DNA of 64,000 nucleotides from Acinetobacter terrae (GCF_013004375.1 NZ_JABERI010000001.1:186001-250000), one strand, 5' to 3'. Numbered from the stretch's first letter, positions 1 through 9,319 are shown. The notes: a model not told the origin generated them from the sequence alone. Program-made: numbers and translations.

Positions 1-36
1 TTTAAATGTGAAAAGAATTCGACGGAGTATGAACAC

Positions 37-2223
37 ATGCTGAGGGATTCATCATCGTTAATATCTAAAAAAAATCCATCTACATCCCATTCTGATGCTC
101 CCCATTTGTGGCAAGACGCTAAAATTTCTTTACTGCCCACCCCCAATCTAAACTTTGCTGATGAATCCACTGCACGGCATAGCTTGCGTGATTATTTTCT
201 GAATACTTTTGACAGCTATGAACTGCTGTTTGACTGTCTAAAAAATCCGGAAGGCTATTACCTCAAACCCATCTCCTTACGTCATCCACTGATTTTTTAT
301 TTGGGTCATACTGCCACTTTTTTTATTAATAAATTGCTTCTGAGCAAACTGATTAGTGCACGTTTGAACCCGCAGCTTGAAAGTATTTTTGCTGTGGGAG
401 TCGATGAAATGAGCTGGGATGACTTGAATGACCAGCATTATGAATGGCCGAGCGTCGCGGAAGTACGGGCTTATCGTCATCAGGTACGGGCACTGATCCT
501 CAATCTGATTGAGCATGCACCACTCACTTTACCATTGAACTGGCACAATCCGTGGTGGTCCATCCTCATGGGGATTGAACATGAACGGATTCATCTTGAA
601 ACCTCATCGGTACTGATTCGCCAGCAGCAGCTGAGCTATGTACAAAATCATCCGCAGTGGCGTGCCCGGATCATGACCGGGATAGCACCTGAAAATAAGC
701 TGATTGCTGTTCCTCAAGGCAAAGTCATACTGCATAAAACCTTCAATGCCGTTTTTTATGGCTGGGACAATGAGTTTGGTCAGCATCATGCTGATGTTCC
801 CGCTTTTGAAGCGTCGCAATATTTAGTCTCCAATCAGGAGTTCTTAAATTTTGTTGAAGATAACGGTTATTCAACTGATTGTTATTGGACAGCAGAAGGA
901 CTGGACTGGCTGAAATTTTCTCAAGCAGCGCATCCCTGCTTTTGGCGAAAAACACATTCAGGCTGGTCACTGCGTCTAATGCTGGAAGAAATCCCCATGC
1001 CTTGGGACTGGCCGGTAGAAGTAAATTACCTTGAAGCCAAAGCTTTTTGTAACTGGAAAGCCCAGAAAACCGGTCAAAGTATTCGCTTGCCCACAGAAGA
1101 CGAGTGGTATCGGCTCTATGATGTGGCAGGTTTAGATCCGGATCTGCCCAGTCCTGAACATGCTACCATCGAACTGAAATATGCAACAAGTCCCTGCCCG
1201 GTCAATCATTTTCAGCAAGGTGATTTTTTTGATATTCAGGGCAATGTCTGGCAATGGACTGAAACATCGATTTACCCTTTTGACGACTTTCAGGTGCATC
1301 CGATCTATGATGATTTCAGCACGCCCACTTTTGACGGCCAACATAATTTAATCAAAGGTGGTTCCTGGATTTCTTCCGGCAATGAGGCCTTGCATAGCTC
1401 ACGTTATGCCTTCCGCCGGCATTTCTTCCAGCATGCCGGATTCCGCTATGTTGCGGCCTCACAAGCGCTGAAGCAGTTTCAATCCCAGTACGAAACTGAC
1501 CAGATGATCTCTCAATATTTAGAATTTCAGTACGGCGCGGAATATTTTAATGTACCCAATTTTGCCCAAAGCCTGATTAACATTGCACAACCCTATTTTC
1601 AGGAGCTTGCTGCAGATAAGGCACTGGATCTCGGTTGTGCCACAGGTCGGGTCAGCTTTGAACTGGCGGCTTATTTTGATCAGGTCACGGGACTGGACTT
1701 TTCCGCGCGGTTTATTCAGCAAGCAGTACAATTAGCACAAGGCAAAACGCTACGTTATACCCTGCCCATCGAAGGTGAACTGGTCGAATATAAAGCCTGT
1801 AACTTAAAAGAACTGGGGTTGGATGCCCATACAGACCGAGTCGATTTTCTTCAGGCTGATGCCTGCAATTTAAAGCCTCATTTTACCGATTACAATTTTA
1901 TTCTGGCGGCGAATTTAATTGACCGCCTGCATCATCCAAAAGATTTTTTAGCCGAAATTCACCGGCGATTAACCCTGGGTGGAATTTTAATGCTGGCCTC
2001 ACCCTATACCTGGCTGGAGCAACATACTGCACGTACTGAATGGGTCGGTGGTTTTAAACAATCAGGGGAAAACTTTAGCACGCTAGATGGTATGACTGAA
2101 CTGTTACAAGGGCATTTTGAAATGCTTGCAGAGCCGCAGGATGTGAGATTTGTCATTCGTGAAACAGCACGTAAATATCAGCATACGCTGTCGCAAGTCA
2201 CGCTGTGGAAACGGATCAAATAA
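37..2223 (+). CDS. ovoA: 5-histidylcysteine sulfoxide synthase / mercaptohistidine methyltransferase OvoA
   Basis: Ovothiol biosynthesis enzyme of 728 residues. In the family, the iron(II) part joins cysteine to histidine C5 with oxygen, and the C-terminal domain N-methylates the mercaptohistidine. Seen here: an N-terminal DinB-like region with the metal motif HERIHLE (H182, H186, E188), a formylglycine-generating-enzyme-like domain around residues 230-470 ending in GGSWISSG and FRRHFFQHAGFRYV, and a SAM methyltransferase domain from about residue 500 with LDLGCATGR near 530. The three-domain order and length fit full OvoA rather than EgtB. A GGAG-type ribosome site sits 9 bases before the ATG. 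It stands alone and ends in a strong hairpin terminator. Confidence 0.93.
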   Translation: MLRDSSSLISKKNPSTSHSDAPHLWQDAKISLLPTPNLNFADESTARHSLRDYFLNTFDSYELLFDCLKNPEGYYLKPISLRHPLIFYLGHTATFFINKLLLSKLISARLNPQLESIFAVGVDEMSWDDLNDQHYEWPSVAEVRAYRHQVRALILNLIEHAPLTLPLNWHNPWWSILMGIEHERIHLETSSVLIRQQQLSYVQNHPQWRARIMTGIAPENKLIAVPQGKVILHKTFNAVFYGWDNEFGQHHADVPAFEASQYLVSNQEFLNFVEDNGYSTDCYWTAEGLDWLKFSQAAHPCFWRKTHSGWSLRLMLEEIPMPWDWPVEVNYLEAKAFCNWKAQKTGQSIRLPTEDEWYRLYDVAGLDPDLPSPEHATIELKYATSPCPVNHFQQGDFFDIQGNVWQWTETSIYPFDDFQVHPIYDDFSTPTFDGQHNLIKGGSWISSGNEALHSSRYAFRRHFFQHAGFRYVAASQALKQFQSQYETDQMISQYLEFQYGAEYFNVPNFAQSLINIAQPYFQELAADKALDLGCATGRVSFELAAYFDQVTGLDFSARFIQQAVQLAQGKTLRYTLPIEGELVEYKACNLKELGLDAHTDRVDFLQADACNLKPHFTDYNFILAANLIDRLHHPKDFLAEIHRRLTLGGILMLASPYTWLEQHTARTEWVGGFKQSGENFSTLDGMTELLQGHFEMLAEPQDVRFVIRETARKYQHTLSQVTLWKRIK

Positions 2224-2233
2224 ACCATTTGCC

Positions 2234-2263
2234 AAAAAAAGCCAATCTGTGGATTGGCTTTTT
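2234..2263. terminator. bidirectional intrinsic terminator after ovoA
   Basis: Seven A, a perfect 7-bp stem GCCAATC/GATTGGC with a TGTG loop, then five T. It lies between convergent ovoA and the DUF2789 gene and can serve both. Confidence 0.85.
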
Positions 2264-2274
2264 GACTTTGACCT

Positions 2275-2520
2275 TTATTGAATCAATGAATCTTCATGCA
2301 AGGATTCATTCAACTGATCGACAATAATGGCCCATGAGCCGTCGGACTTAATCTTTTCTGCTAAAAACTGACGTTGCGCTTCAGTCCAATAACTCGCTTC
2401 GGTAATTTTGGTATGGGCACTGAGTTGATGGGTGGCAATGAACTGTGCAATGGCCTCATCACTTGAGTCTAATCCGAGTTGCTCAAAAAGGTTGGTCATT
2501 CGTGGTCTTACGTTACTCAT
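2275..2520 (-). CDS. DUF2789 family protein
   Basis: Small protein of about 81 residues that resembles the DUF2789 family (LFEQLGLDSSDEAIAQF, then a WTEAQRQFL segment). Its function is unknown. I place the start at MSNVRPRM because GAGGGG sits 7 bases upstream; a longer frame to 2541 has no better site. It is a stand-alone gene facing ovoA. No membrane segment or signal peptide is visible. Confidence 0.75.
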   Translation of the reverse strand: MSNVRPRMTNLFEQLGLDSSDEAIAQFIATHQLSAHTKITEASYWTEAQRQFLAEKIKSDGSWAIIVDQLNESLHEDSLIQ

Positions 2521-2629
2521 TATCGCCCCTCTACTGATCATTAATTATCTACATCAGCATAGCATCATTAAAAAACTTTGAAAGTATCCTGGACGATTTA
2601 AAAATGCATAACAGAGCAGTAGGTATCAT

Positions 2630-2665
2630 AAAAAAAGCCTGACTTATCATTTAATCAGTCAGGCT
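2630..2665 (-). terminator. terminator of the HAD phosphatase gene
   Basis: Reading leftward: AGCCTGACT, a 12-base loop, AGTCAGGCT, then a T run. It lies just past the stop of the leftward HAD gene. Confidence 0.8.
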
Positions 2666-2699
2666 ATAAGTAATTATTTTAAAAAGATTTAAAGTCCTG

Positions 2700-3350
2700 T
2701 TAAATCGACCAATCCTGAATTTCCCAATCTTGTTCTTTGGCAAGTGCAGCTAAACGCTCATCAGGATTGACCGCAATCGCATGATCAGCATGTTCCAGCA
2801 AGAAACGGTCATTGATTGAATCCGAATACGCCCATGATTCTTCGACATTTCGTCCTGAAAGCCACTGTTCCAAACGAATCAATTTACCTTTTTGGTAACA
2901 TGCGGTATTGATGACTTTACCGGTATATTTACCATCGATGACTTCTGCATTGGTGGCAATAATTTCGGTAATGCCAAACTCATGAAAAATCGGTGCAGTA
3001 ATAAAATCAGAAGTTGCAGTAATGCCGACCAATTCATGTCCTGCATCGCGATGTTTTTGAATCGCGGCAAAACCTTCGGGACGCATTTGTGGACGAATCA
3101 CTTTTTTCATGAATAATTCATGTAATTCAGCCAAATAATCATTGTCGTGCTGGGTTAAAAATTCAAATACAAATTCGTTATAAGCAATCGGGTCAAGTTG
3201 CCCTGCTTTATAGTCTTCATAAAACTTGTCATTCATTTGGCGATGTCGGATTGGATCGACTAAACCTTCGTTTACTAAAAACTCACCCCATGAATAATCC
3301 GAATCGGTATTTAATAAGGTATGGTCGAGGTCAAATAAAGCCAATTTCAT
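2700..3350 (-). CDS. HAD-IB family phosphatase (possible histidinol-phosphatase or SerB-like)
   Basis: Cytoplasmic phosphatase of the haloacid dehalogenase superfamily, 216 residues. Motif I is FDLDHTLLNTDS (nucleophile D7, acid D9), followed by GITATSDFI as motif II and SDSINDRFLLEHADHAIAVNPD as motifs III/IV with the trailing acidic pair. The neighbourhood HAD-rppH-ptsP matches the PA0335-nudH-ptsP arrangement in Pseudomonas. Members of this subgroup have been called phosphoserine phosphatase or histidinol-phosphatase; I cannot decide the substrate from sequence. The ribosome site is weak. It is divergent from rppH across about 180 bases. Confidence 0.85.
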   Translation of the reverse strand: MKLALFDLDHTLLNTDSDYSWGEFLVNEGLVDPIRHRQMNDKFYEDYKAGQLDPIAYNEFVFEFLTQHDNDYLAELHELFMKKVIRPQMRPEGFAAIQKHRDAGHELVGITATSDFITAPIFHEFGITEIIATNAEVIDGKYTGKVINTACYQKGKLIRLEQWLSGRNVEESWAYSDSINDRFLLEHADHAIAVNPDERLAALAKEQDWEIQDWSI

Positions 3351-3532
3351 GAAAATACTCGTAAAAACTGAAATTTAAGAAAAAAAATGTAAATCTATCT
3401 CCGCTAGTCGATAGAAATTCGTTAAGATCATAGCAATTTTTAACATTTAAGCTGTGCTTTTTTTCGAGATGGATATAGAAATAACAATCCCCGAATGAAA
3501 AGCCACACATTACACATGATTTAGGTAGCCAA

Positions 3533-4009
3533 ATGATCGACTCAGAAGGTTTCCGACCGAATGTCGGGATCATTTTGGCAAACGACGTTGGACAAGTTTT
3601 ATGGGCAAAACGCATTGGACACAATGCTTGGCAATTTCCACAAGGAGGTATCCAGTATGGAGAAACCCCTGAACAGGCACTTTATCGTGAGCTGAGAGAA
3701 GAAATTGGCTTATTGCCCGAACATGTTCAAATGGTAGCGCAAACAAAAGGTTGGCTACGTTATCGTTTGCCGCAAAGGTATATACGCTCGGATTCAGACC
3801 CGGTGTGTATTGGTCAAAAACAAAAGTGGTTTTTACTCAAACTGACAGCGCCAGTCAAAAATATTCAGCTGGATTTGTCGGACCCACCCGAGTTTGACCA
3901 GTGGCAATGGGTAAGTTACTGGTATCCATTAGGACAGGTCGTGAATTTTAAACGCGATGTATACCGAAAAGCGATGGTGGAACTGTGTAGTCAGTTACCG
4001 TCTATATAA
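3533..4009 (+). CDS. rppH: RNA pyrophosphohydrolase RppH
   Basis: Nudix hydrolase that removes pyrophosphate from the 5' triphosphate of mRNA and so starts RNase E-dependent decay. The Nudix box spans residues 38-60, from [11 protein letters not shown] to RELREEIGL, with all acidic and arginine positions present. The N-terminal [13 protein letters not shown] and the WQFPQGG segment are typical of RppH/NudH, and the 158-residue length is normal. AGGTAG precedes the ATG by six bases. It lies 89 bases upstream of ptsP in the same direction, a pairing conserved in Pseudomonas. The RNA-decay partner RNase E is also encoded in this window. Confidence 0.95.
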   Translation: MIDSEGFRPNVGIILANDVGQVLWAKRIGHNAWQFPQGGIQYGETPEQALYRELREEIGLLPEHVQMVAQTKGWLRYRLPQRYIRSDSDPVCIGQKQKWFLLKLTAPVKNIQLDLSDPPEFDQWQWVSYWYPLGQVVNFKRDVYRKAMVELCSQLPSI

Positions 4010-4098
4010 GCATAAAAAAATCGTATGAAAATGCAGATTTTTTAGTAGCATATTGTTATAAATAAAAACGGATTTAAACTTTTTTTGGAGCAGATTTT

Positions 4099-6396
4099 AT
4101 GTCGAATATGCAACTGGACACCTTAAGACGCATTGTACAAGAAATCAATGCGTCCACCAGTTTGCATGAATCACTCGACATTATGGTCAATCAGGTGGCA
4201 AATGCCATGCAGGTTGATGTCTGCTCCATTTACTTGCTTGACGAACGCAACCAGCGTTACTTGCTGATGGCCTCTAAAGGTTTAAAAGCAGAAGCTGTAG
4301 GGCACGTTTCACTGCATACAGGTGAAGGTCTGGTGGGTCTGGTTGGGCAACGTGAAGAAATCGTCAATTTAGACAATGCACCCAAGCACGAACGCTTCAT
4401 GTATTTACCCGAAACAGGTGAAGAGATTTACAACTCTTTTCTAGGCGTTCCGGTGATGTACCGCCGTAAGGTGATGGGTGTACTGGTCGTTCAAAATAAA
4501 GAATCCCAAGACTTTAGTGAAGCAGCAGAATCTTTTCTGGTCACCTTATGTGCACAGCTTTCCGGGGTGATTGCCCACGCACATGCGGTCGGAAATATTG
4601 ATGTTTTCCGTAAACCGAACAACCTGCCAGCGTATAAAACCTTCCAAGGCGTGTCTGGTTCTGGGGGGATTGCCTTAGGTCGTGCTGTCATTCTGTATCC
4701 ACCTGCCGATTTGGCTTCTGTACCAGACCGTGAAGCAGATGACATCAGTGAAGAACTGGAACTGCTCGATCATGCCATCGATTCTGTTCGTGAAGAAATT
4801 AAATCTCTTGATGACAAAATGCAAGATGCTTTAATGGCTGATGAACGTGCTTTATTTAGTGTGTTCTTACGCATGCTGGATGAAAATGCTCTTCCTGCTG
4901 AAATTAAAGCTGAAATTCGCGATGGCAACTGGGCACAAGGTGCGGTTCGTATTGTGATCGACAAGCATATTGCCCTGTTTGCACAAATGGAAGATGGCTA
5001 TTTACGCGAACGTGTTTCGGACCTGAAAGATCTCGGGCGCCGTATTTTAGCCTTCTTGCAAGAAGCTGATGCCAGTCATCGGGAACTGACTGATGAAAGC
5101 ATTCTGATTGGTGAAGAAATTTCCACGGCGGCATTAGTGGAATTACCAGTGGATAAAATTGCTGCCATTGTCACCACTGAAGGTGCGATGAACTCGCATA
5201 TGGTAATTGTGGCACGCGCACTCGGCATTCCAACCGTGGTCGGTGTCACTGAACTGCCCATCAATACCCTGGATGATGTCGAGATGATTGTCGATGCGCA
5301 TCAGGGTCGGATTTTTATTAATCCACCGCGTCGCTTACGTAGCCGCTATAAAGAAATTCAAAAAGAAGAAGAACAACTGGCCAAAGATTTAAAACAGTAT
5401 GAAACCAAAGATGCGATTACCCCGGATGGGGTTGCGGTTAAACTATTCGTTAATACCGGTTTAATGATTGATGTGGTTCGTGGCGTACAACGGGGTGCCA
5501 AAGGTGTCGGGCTGTACCGCTCTGAAATTCCATTTATGCTGCGTGACCGTTTCCCCGGCGAAGAAGAACAACGCGCCATTTACCGTCAGCAGCTGAGTCA
5601 CTTTGCCAATAAACCGGTGGTGATGCGAACTTTAGATATTGGCGCAGATAAGGATCTGCCTTATTTCTCTATTGAAGAGGAAAACTCGGCACTCGGCTGG
5701 CGCGGTATCCGATTTACACTGGATCATCCTGAAATTTTCTCATCGCAAATTCGTGCCATGTTAAAAGCCAGTATCGGCTTAAATAACCTGCACATTTTGT
5801 TGCCAATGGTGACCAGTGTCAGCGAAGTTGAAGAAGCTTTGTACTTGCTGGAGCGCGATTGGACAGCAGTTCAGGAAGAAGAACAGGTTAAAATCACCAA
5901 ACCGAAAATTGGTATTATGGTCGAAGTACCGAGTGTACTTTTACAAATTGAAGAGTTTTCCGAGTTAGTCGATTTCTTCTCGGTCGGCTCCAACGACTTG
6001 ACCCAATATTTACTGGCGGTTGACCGTAACAATCCACGTGTTGCCAACGTCTATTCACACTTCCATCCGGCGGTATTACGTGCTTTAACACGCTTGGTTA
6101 AAGAATGTCATAAGTACGATAAACCAGTCAGCATTTGTGGTGAGATGGCCGGTGATCCATTAGCTGCAGTGTTATTGATGGCGATGGGCTTTAATACCCT
6201 GTCGATGAGTTCGAGTAATATTTTGCGGGTACGTAAAGCGATTTGTCATGTCCCGATGACCGAGGCACAGCAACAACTGGAACATGTCTTGAAAATGGAT
6301 AACCCATTGATCGTGAAAAGCTGGATGGAGTATTACTTTAAGACCCATGGTCTGGCGGATATGGTGAAATCTGCAACACGCATTGTCGGTACTTAA
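4099..6396 (+). CDS. ptsP: Nitrogen-PTS phosphoenolpyruvate-protein phosphotransferase PtsP (EI-Ntr)
   Basis: First enzyme of the regulatory nitrogen phosphotransferase chain, passing phosphate from PEP to NPr and then EIIA-Ntr. The 765 residues hold an N-terminal GAF sensor domain (about 15-165, which binds glutamine or related ligands in relatives), the PEP-utilising N-terminal domain, the phospho-histidine swivel segment TEGAMNSHMVIVARALG with the active His at about 367, and the PEP-binding TIM barrel with GLYRSEIPFM and the catalytic Cys in SICGEMAGDP at about 680. GGAG lies ten bases before the ATG. The downstream hairpin at 6434-6463 may form the 3' end of its transcript. Confidence 0.95.
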   Translation: MSNMQLDTLRRIVQEINASTSLHESLDIMVNQVANAMQVDVCSIYLLDERNQRYLLMASKGLKAEAVGHVSLHTGEGLVGLVGQREEIVNLDNAPKHERFMYLPETGEEIYNSFLGVPVMYRRKVMGVLVVQNKESQDFSEAAESFLVTLCAQLSGVIAHAHAVGNIDVFRKPNNLPAYKTFQGVSGSGGIALGRAVILYPPADLASVPDREADDISEELELLDHAIDSVREEIKSLDDKMQDALMADERALFSVFLRMLDENALPAEIKAEIRDGNWAQGAVRIVIDKHIALFAQMEDGYLRERVSDLKDLGRRILAFLQEADASHRELTDESILIGEEISTAALVELPVDKIAAIVTTEGAMNSHMVIVARALGIPTVVGVTELPINTLDDVEMIVDAHQGRIFINPPRRLRSRYKEIQKEEEQLAKDLKQYETKDAITPDGVAVKLFVNTGLMIDVVRGVQRGAKGVGLYRSEIPFMLRDRFPGEEEQRAIYRQQLSHFANKPVVMRTLDIGADKDLPYFSIEEENSALGWRGIRFTLDHPEIFSSQIRAMLKASIGLNNLHILLPMVTSVSEVEEALYLLERDWTAVQEEEQVKITKPKIGIMVEVPSVLLQIEEFSELVDFFSVGSNDLTQYLLAVDRNNPRVANVYSHFHPAVLRALTRLVKECHKYDKPVSICGEMAGDPLAAVLLMAMGFNTLSMSSSNILRVRKAICHVPMTEAQQQLEHVLKMDNPLIVKSWMEYYFKTHGLADMVKSATRIVGT

Positions 6397-6404
6397 ATTC
6401 ACAT

Positions 6405-6596
6405 TCAAATAAAATTTAAGACATAGAAACTAAAAGGGCGATAATCATCAGAATATCGCCCTTGCTTATGCTTCGTATAACCACGTTTTACATTTTTCTT
6501 TCGATCTACAAACACCTGGCTTTTGTTGACCTCATGCATGTATTTTGCCACAAAGTTATTGATCACAACCTCTGGCTGCTTCTTTTGTTTCGCCAT
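6405..6596 (-). CDS. small basic protein (DUF7230-like); terminator hairpin inside its coding region
   Basis: A 63-residue lysine-rich protein, beginning MAKQKKQPEVVINN and carrying NKSQVFVDRKK and KRGYTKHK. I believe it resembles the uncharacterised DUF7230 family, but I cannot confirm that. AGGTG lies 8 bases before the ATG. The oddity is at the 3' end: codons for QGRYSDDYRPF are themselves a perfect 10-bp hairpin followed by a T-rich tract, and the in-frame TGA comes about 27 bases beyond the hairpin. If transcripts stop at the hairpin they lack a stop codon, the layout described for proteobacterial arfA genes. It converges on ptsP. The function is unknown. Confidence 0.6.
   Translation of the reverse strand: MAKQKKQPEVVINNFVAKYMHEVNKSQVFVDRKKNVKRGYTKHKQGRYSDDYRPFSFYVLNFI
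6434..6463 (-). terminator. terminator-like hairpin within the 3' end of the small basic protein gene
   Basis: Reading leftward: AAGGGCGATA, a 10-base loop, TATCGCCCTT, then TTAGTTTCT. The stem is perfect. The T-rich side belongs to the leftward gene; on the rightward strand the tail is GCTTATGC, so termination for ptsP would be poor. Confidence 0.7.
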
Positions 6597-6728
6597 CTCA
6601 TTTCACCTGTTTTTACATTTTCACATCGAGTCGATGTGAAGCATATATTGCGCTAATTTGTACAAATTTCAAGTCGTTTTAAGCGTGCAAAAAATTTAAA
6701 CATCAAACCCAAATTTATAATTTTTAAA

Positions 6729-6773
6729 CCCTCCCTCTTTTGCAGAATATATTTCTCATCCCCCAAGGGAGGG
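6729..6773. repeat. short palindromic repeat (CCCTCCCT...AGGGAGGG)
   Basis: Eight-bp arms CCCTCCCT and AGGGAGGG enclose AGAATATATT and TTCTCATC. The same core words occur at 31960-32000. Read leftward, it is followed by TTTAAAAA and could terminate the acyl-CoA dehydrogenase gene. Confidence 0.6.
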
Positions 6774-6791
6774 AGAGCTTTCATGGCCTAA

Positions 6792-8447
6792 TTAATATTC
6801 TTTAGCCAATGCCCTCTCCAACAACCGCTCCACATCTACATCTTTAGGGTTCAGCATCCCCACCACTTGTCCGTGAAAATCACGATAACGAGATTGGATA
6901 AATCCATTTGCGACAAAATCAGGTGCATGGCGTTTCAATAAAACTGCTTGTGCCAAAATCACCAGACGGCTGACCAGGCTACGTCCCATAAATTGCAAGT
7001 CATCAGGTGATTGATGGAATAACTTAAACAGGCTTTGCAATTCATTTTGCAAGGTTACATCTTGCATGGTGGTAGGGGCCAAATCTTGAAACAACACTTC
7101 AATGGATTCAGGTTCGCGCTGAATGGCACGTAATACATCCAGGCACATCACATTGCCTGAACCTTCCCAAATGGTATTGACCGGTGCTTCTTTAAAAATA
7201 CGTCCCATGATGCCGTTATCGACATAGCCATTGCCCCCGAAGATTTCCATCATCTCACCACTTAGTTCAACAGCTCGTTTGCAAATCCAGAACTTGGAGG
7301 CCGGTGTCATGATCCGTTTCCATGCTTGCGACAATGCATCATCAGATTCATAACAATTCGCCAGATGAAAACTTAAGTGCATTGCTGCTTCGGTTTCCAA
7401 AGCTAAATCTGCCAACACAGCACGCATCAAAGGCTGTTCGGCCAAGCGTTTGCCAAAAGCCTTACGCTGACGGGTATAAGCAATGCACTGTACCAATGCC
7501 TGACGTAACATGGCGGTACTACCAACGGAACAGGTCAGGCGGGTGTAATTTGCCATTTCAATAATGGTCGGAATGCCGCGCCCTGCTTCACCCATCATCA
7601 TGCCCCACGCTTCCTGAAATTCCACTTCAGAACTGGAGTTGCTGCGGTTACCGACTTTTTCCTTCAGTCGCTGAATGTAAATCTTATTTTTGCTGCCATC
7701 ATCTAACCAGCGCGGTACAAAGAAACAGGCCAAGCCATCCTGCTCGGTTTTGGCAACGACCAAATGTGCATCGCACATCGGAGCCGAAAAAAACCATTTA
7801 TGTCCTGTCAGCAAATAGGCCTTGCCACGACCTGACTCGGCGACAGGGACGGCAATGGTTTCATTGGCACGTACGTCTGAGCCGCCCTGCTTTTCCGTCA
7901 TACCCATACCCAGCCAGATCGATTTCTTCTGACTAATCGGCAGGTCACGTTCATCGTATTCGGTAGACAGAAGTTTTGCGCCAATTTTTGCCCACAATTC
8001 AGGTTCACGCTGAATTAGGGGAATACTGCCCAACGTCATCGACGTTGGACATAAACTGCCACATTCAACCTGTCCGCTTAAGTAAAAACGCGCTGCCCAT
8101 TCCACCCATTTTGAAGATGATTCTGCATGATTAAATGGATGGGCATGACTGTCAAATTGGCGGTTTAATGCCATCCACTTGTGCCAGGCCGGATGAAATT
8201 CCACAACGTCTTTACGGCGACCTCTAGCATCAAAGGCATGCAAAATGGGCGTGTGTTTATTGGCTAAATCTGCATATTCATAGTATTCAGATGATCCCAC
8301 GACTTTGCCCATCTGTGACAAGATTGCCTGATCCTGACTGCCATAATGAGTCAAGATTTCCTGCAAGACCTGATCGGTTTCAAATAGATTGTAATCTTGC
8401 AGTTCGTCAAACTGGTTGCTGATCTGATGGGTCATCCATGAATTCAT
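6792..8447 (-). CDS. AidB-like acyl-CoA dehydrogenase family flavoprotein
   Basis: FAD-dependent acyl-CoA dehydrogenase superfamily protein, 551 residues. It follows the AidB pattern: an N-terminal extension rich in Trp and His, the middle-domain segment GMGMTEKQGGSDVRANET, the beta-domain GHKWFFSAPMCDAHLVVAK, the RQRKAFGKRLAEQPLMRAVLADL helix, and the C-terminal segment EIFGGNGYVDN with NTIWEGSGNVMCLDVLRA. E. coli AidB belongs to the alkylation-damage response; other members act as isovaleryl-CoA-type dehydrogenases, so the substrate is open. AGGAAAG precedes the ATG. It is divergent from a TetR-family gene that probably represses it. Confidence 0.88.
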   Translation of the reverse strand: MNSWMTHQISNQFDELQDYNLFETDQVLQEILTHYGSQDQAILSQMGKVVGSSEYYEYADLANKHTPILHAFDARGRRKDVVEFHPAWHKWMALNRQFDSHAHPFNHAESSSKWVEWAARFYLSGQVECGSLCPTSMTLGSIPLIQREPELWAKIGAKLLSTEYDERDLPISQKKSIWLGMGMTEKQGGSDVRANETIAVPVAESGRGKAYLLTGHKWFFSAPMCDAHLVVAKTEQDGLACFFVPRWLDDGSKNKIYIQRLKEKVGNRSNSSSEVEFQEAWGMMMGEAGRGIPTIIEMANYTRLTCSVGSTAMLRQALVQCIAYTRQRKAFGKRLAEQPLMRAVLADLALETEAAMHLSFHLANCYESDDALSQAWKRIMTPASKFWICKRAVELSGEMMEIFGGNGYVDNGIMGRIFKEAPVNTIWEGSGNVMCLDVLRAIQREPESIEVLFQDLAPTTMQDVTLQNELQSLFKLFHQSPDDLQFMGRSLVSRLVILAQAVLLKRHAPDFVANGFIQSRYRDFHGQVVGMLNPKDVDVERLLERALAKEY

Positions 8448-8541
8448 CGTTTATCTTTCCTGCTTGTTGTTCTGGGCTTTTCACTCCAGTATAGAGAAAA
8501 AATAGCCGCAGGATGTTCGGCTTTCTTTGATAAAGAGTTTT

Positions 8542-9177
8542 ATGAAAAATCCAGAGATTCAAGTACGGCGCAAGCCGCGTCAATCACGTGCCAAGCTGAC
8601 TCAGGAAGCCTTGCAGGAAAGTTTTGTTCGGCTTTTGCATGAGCGTGCTGCACATGACCTTACCATTCGGGAAATCACCGAGTTGGCCGGTGTAGGCTTG
8701 GGCACGTTTTATGAATATTTTTCCAAAAAGGAAGATTTGATCGCGCTAACCATTCATAGACACGTAAAAAACAATGCCGAGGACTTAAAAACTTATGCAC
8801 ACAGTCTGATCAAGTTATCCCCCAATTTGGCTCTGGATGATTACTTACAGCAGGTGATTCACTTTCAGCTTGAGCAGATTCAGGCACATCAGTTTTTATG
8901 GGCGCAGACTTTTTTACTGGAACGGCAGATTTCAAATATTGAGAGCTATCGTAAAAGTTATAAAATGATGGTGCAGATGTGGCAAAGCATTCTTGCACCT
9001 TTTGTTCAGGATGCTGAACAGCTCAAACGGATGGGTCTAAATGTGCAACGGGTCTGCTATGGCTTTGTGTCACAAACTCTGTTGGTGGAACCAGAGTTTG
9101 GGGAATGGGATGAGTTCGAGAGGGATATTATTCAGACTTTGGTCAACTTAATTTTTAATAAAAATGTTCTTTTTTGA
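8542..9177 (+). CDS. TetR/AcrR family transcriptional regulator
   Basis: One-component repressor of 211 residues. The N-terminal helix-turn-helix is clear: RQSRAKLTQEALQESFVRLL, then LTIREITELAGVGLGTFYEYFSKKEDL at about residues 35-65. The C-terminal half is a ligand-binding helical domain I cannot assign. I start at the ATG at 8542; a TTG at 8527 in the same frame is the longer alternative. It is divergent from the AidB-like dehydrogenase with a 94-base gap, so it likely controls that gene and itself through an operator between them. Confidence 0.9.
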   Translation: MKNPEIQVRRKPRQSRAKLTQEALQESFVRLLHERAAHDLTIREITELAGVGLGTFYEYFSKKEDLIALTIHRHVKNNAEDLKTYAHSLIKLSPNLALDDYLQQVIHFQLEQIQAHQFLWAQTFLLERQISNIESYRKSYKMMVQMWQSILAPFVQDAEQLKRMGLNVQRVCYGFVSQTLLVEPEFGEWDEFERDIIQTLVNLIFNKNVLF

Positions 9178-9224
9178 AGTTAAAAATCCATTTTTAATTG
9201 GCAAAACACATCAAAATCGCTCAC

Positions 9225-9252
9225 AAAAAAAACCGACTTGTTTCCAAGCCGG
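9225..9252 (-). terminator. orphan leftward terminator
   Basis: Read leftward: CCGGCTTG, GAAA tetraloop, CAAGTCGG (one G-T pair), then eight T. No leftward gene lies between it and katG, which has its own terminator at 10197. Confidence 0.7.
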
Positions 9253-9319
9253 GATTCTGCTGATCTTTCAACGTTTTTTTTATATTAAATTATTGATATT
9301 ACAATATTATTTCAATTAC

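Noticed and set aside
6472-6500. CTTCGTATAA as a third pdif XerC half
   Set aside because: The following 17 bases do not contain a XerD half, and it lies in a coding frame.
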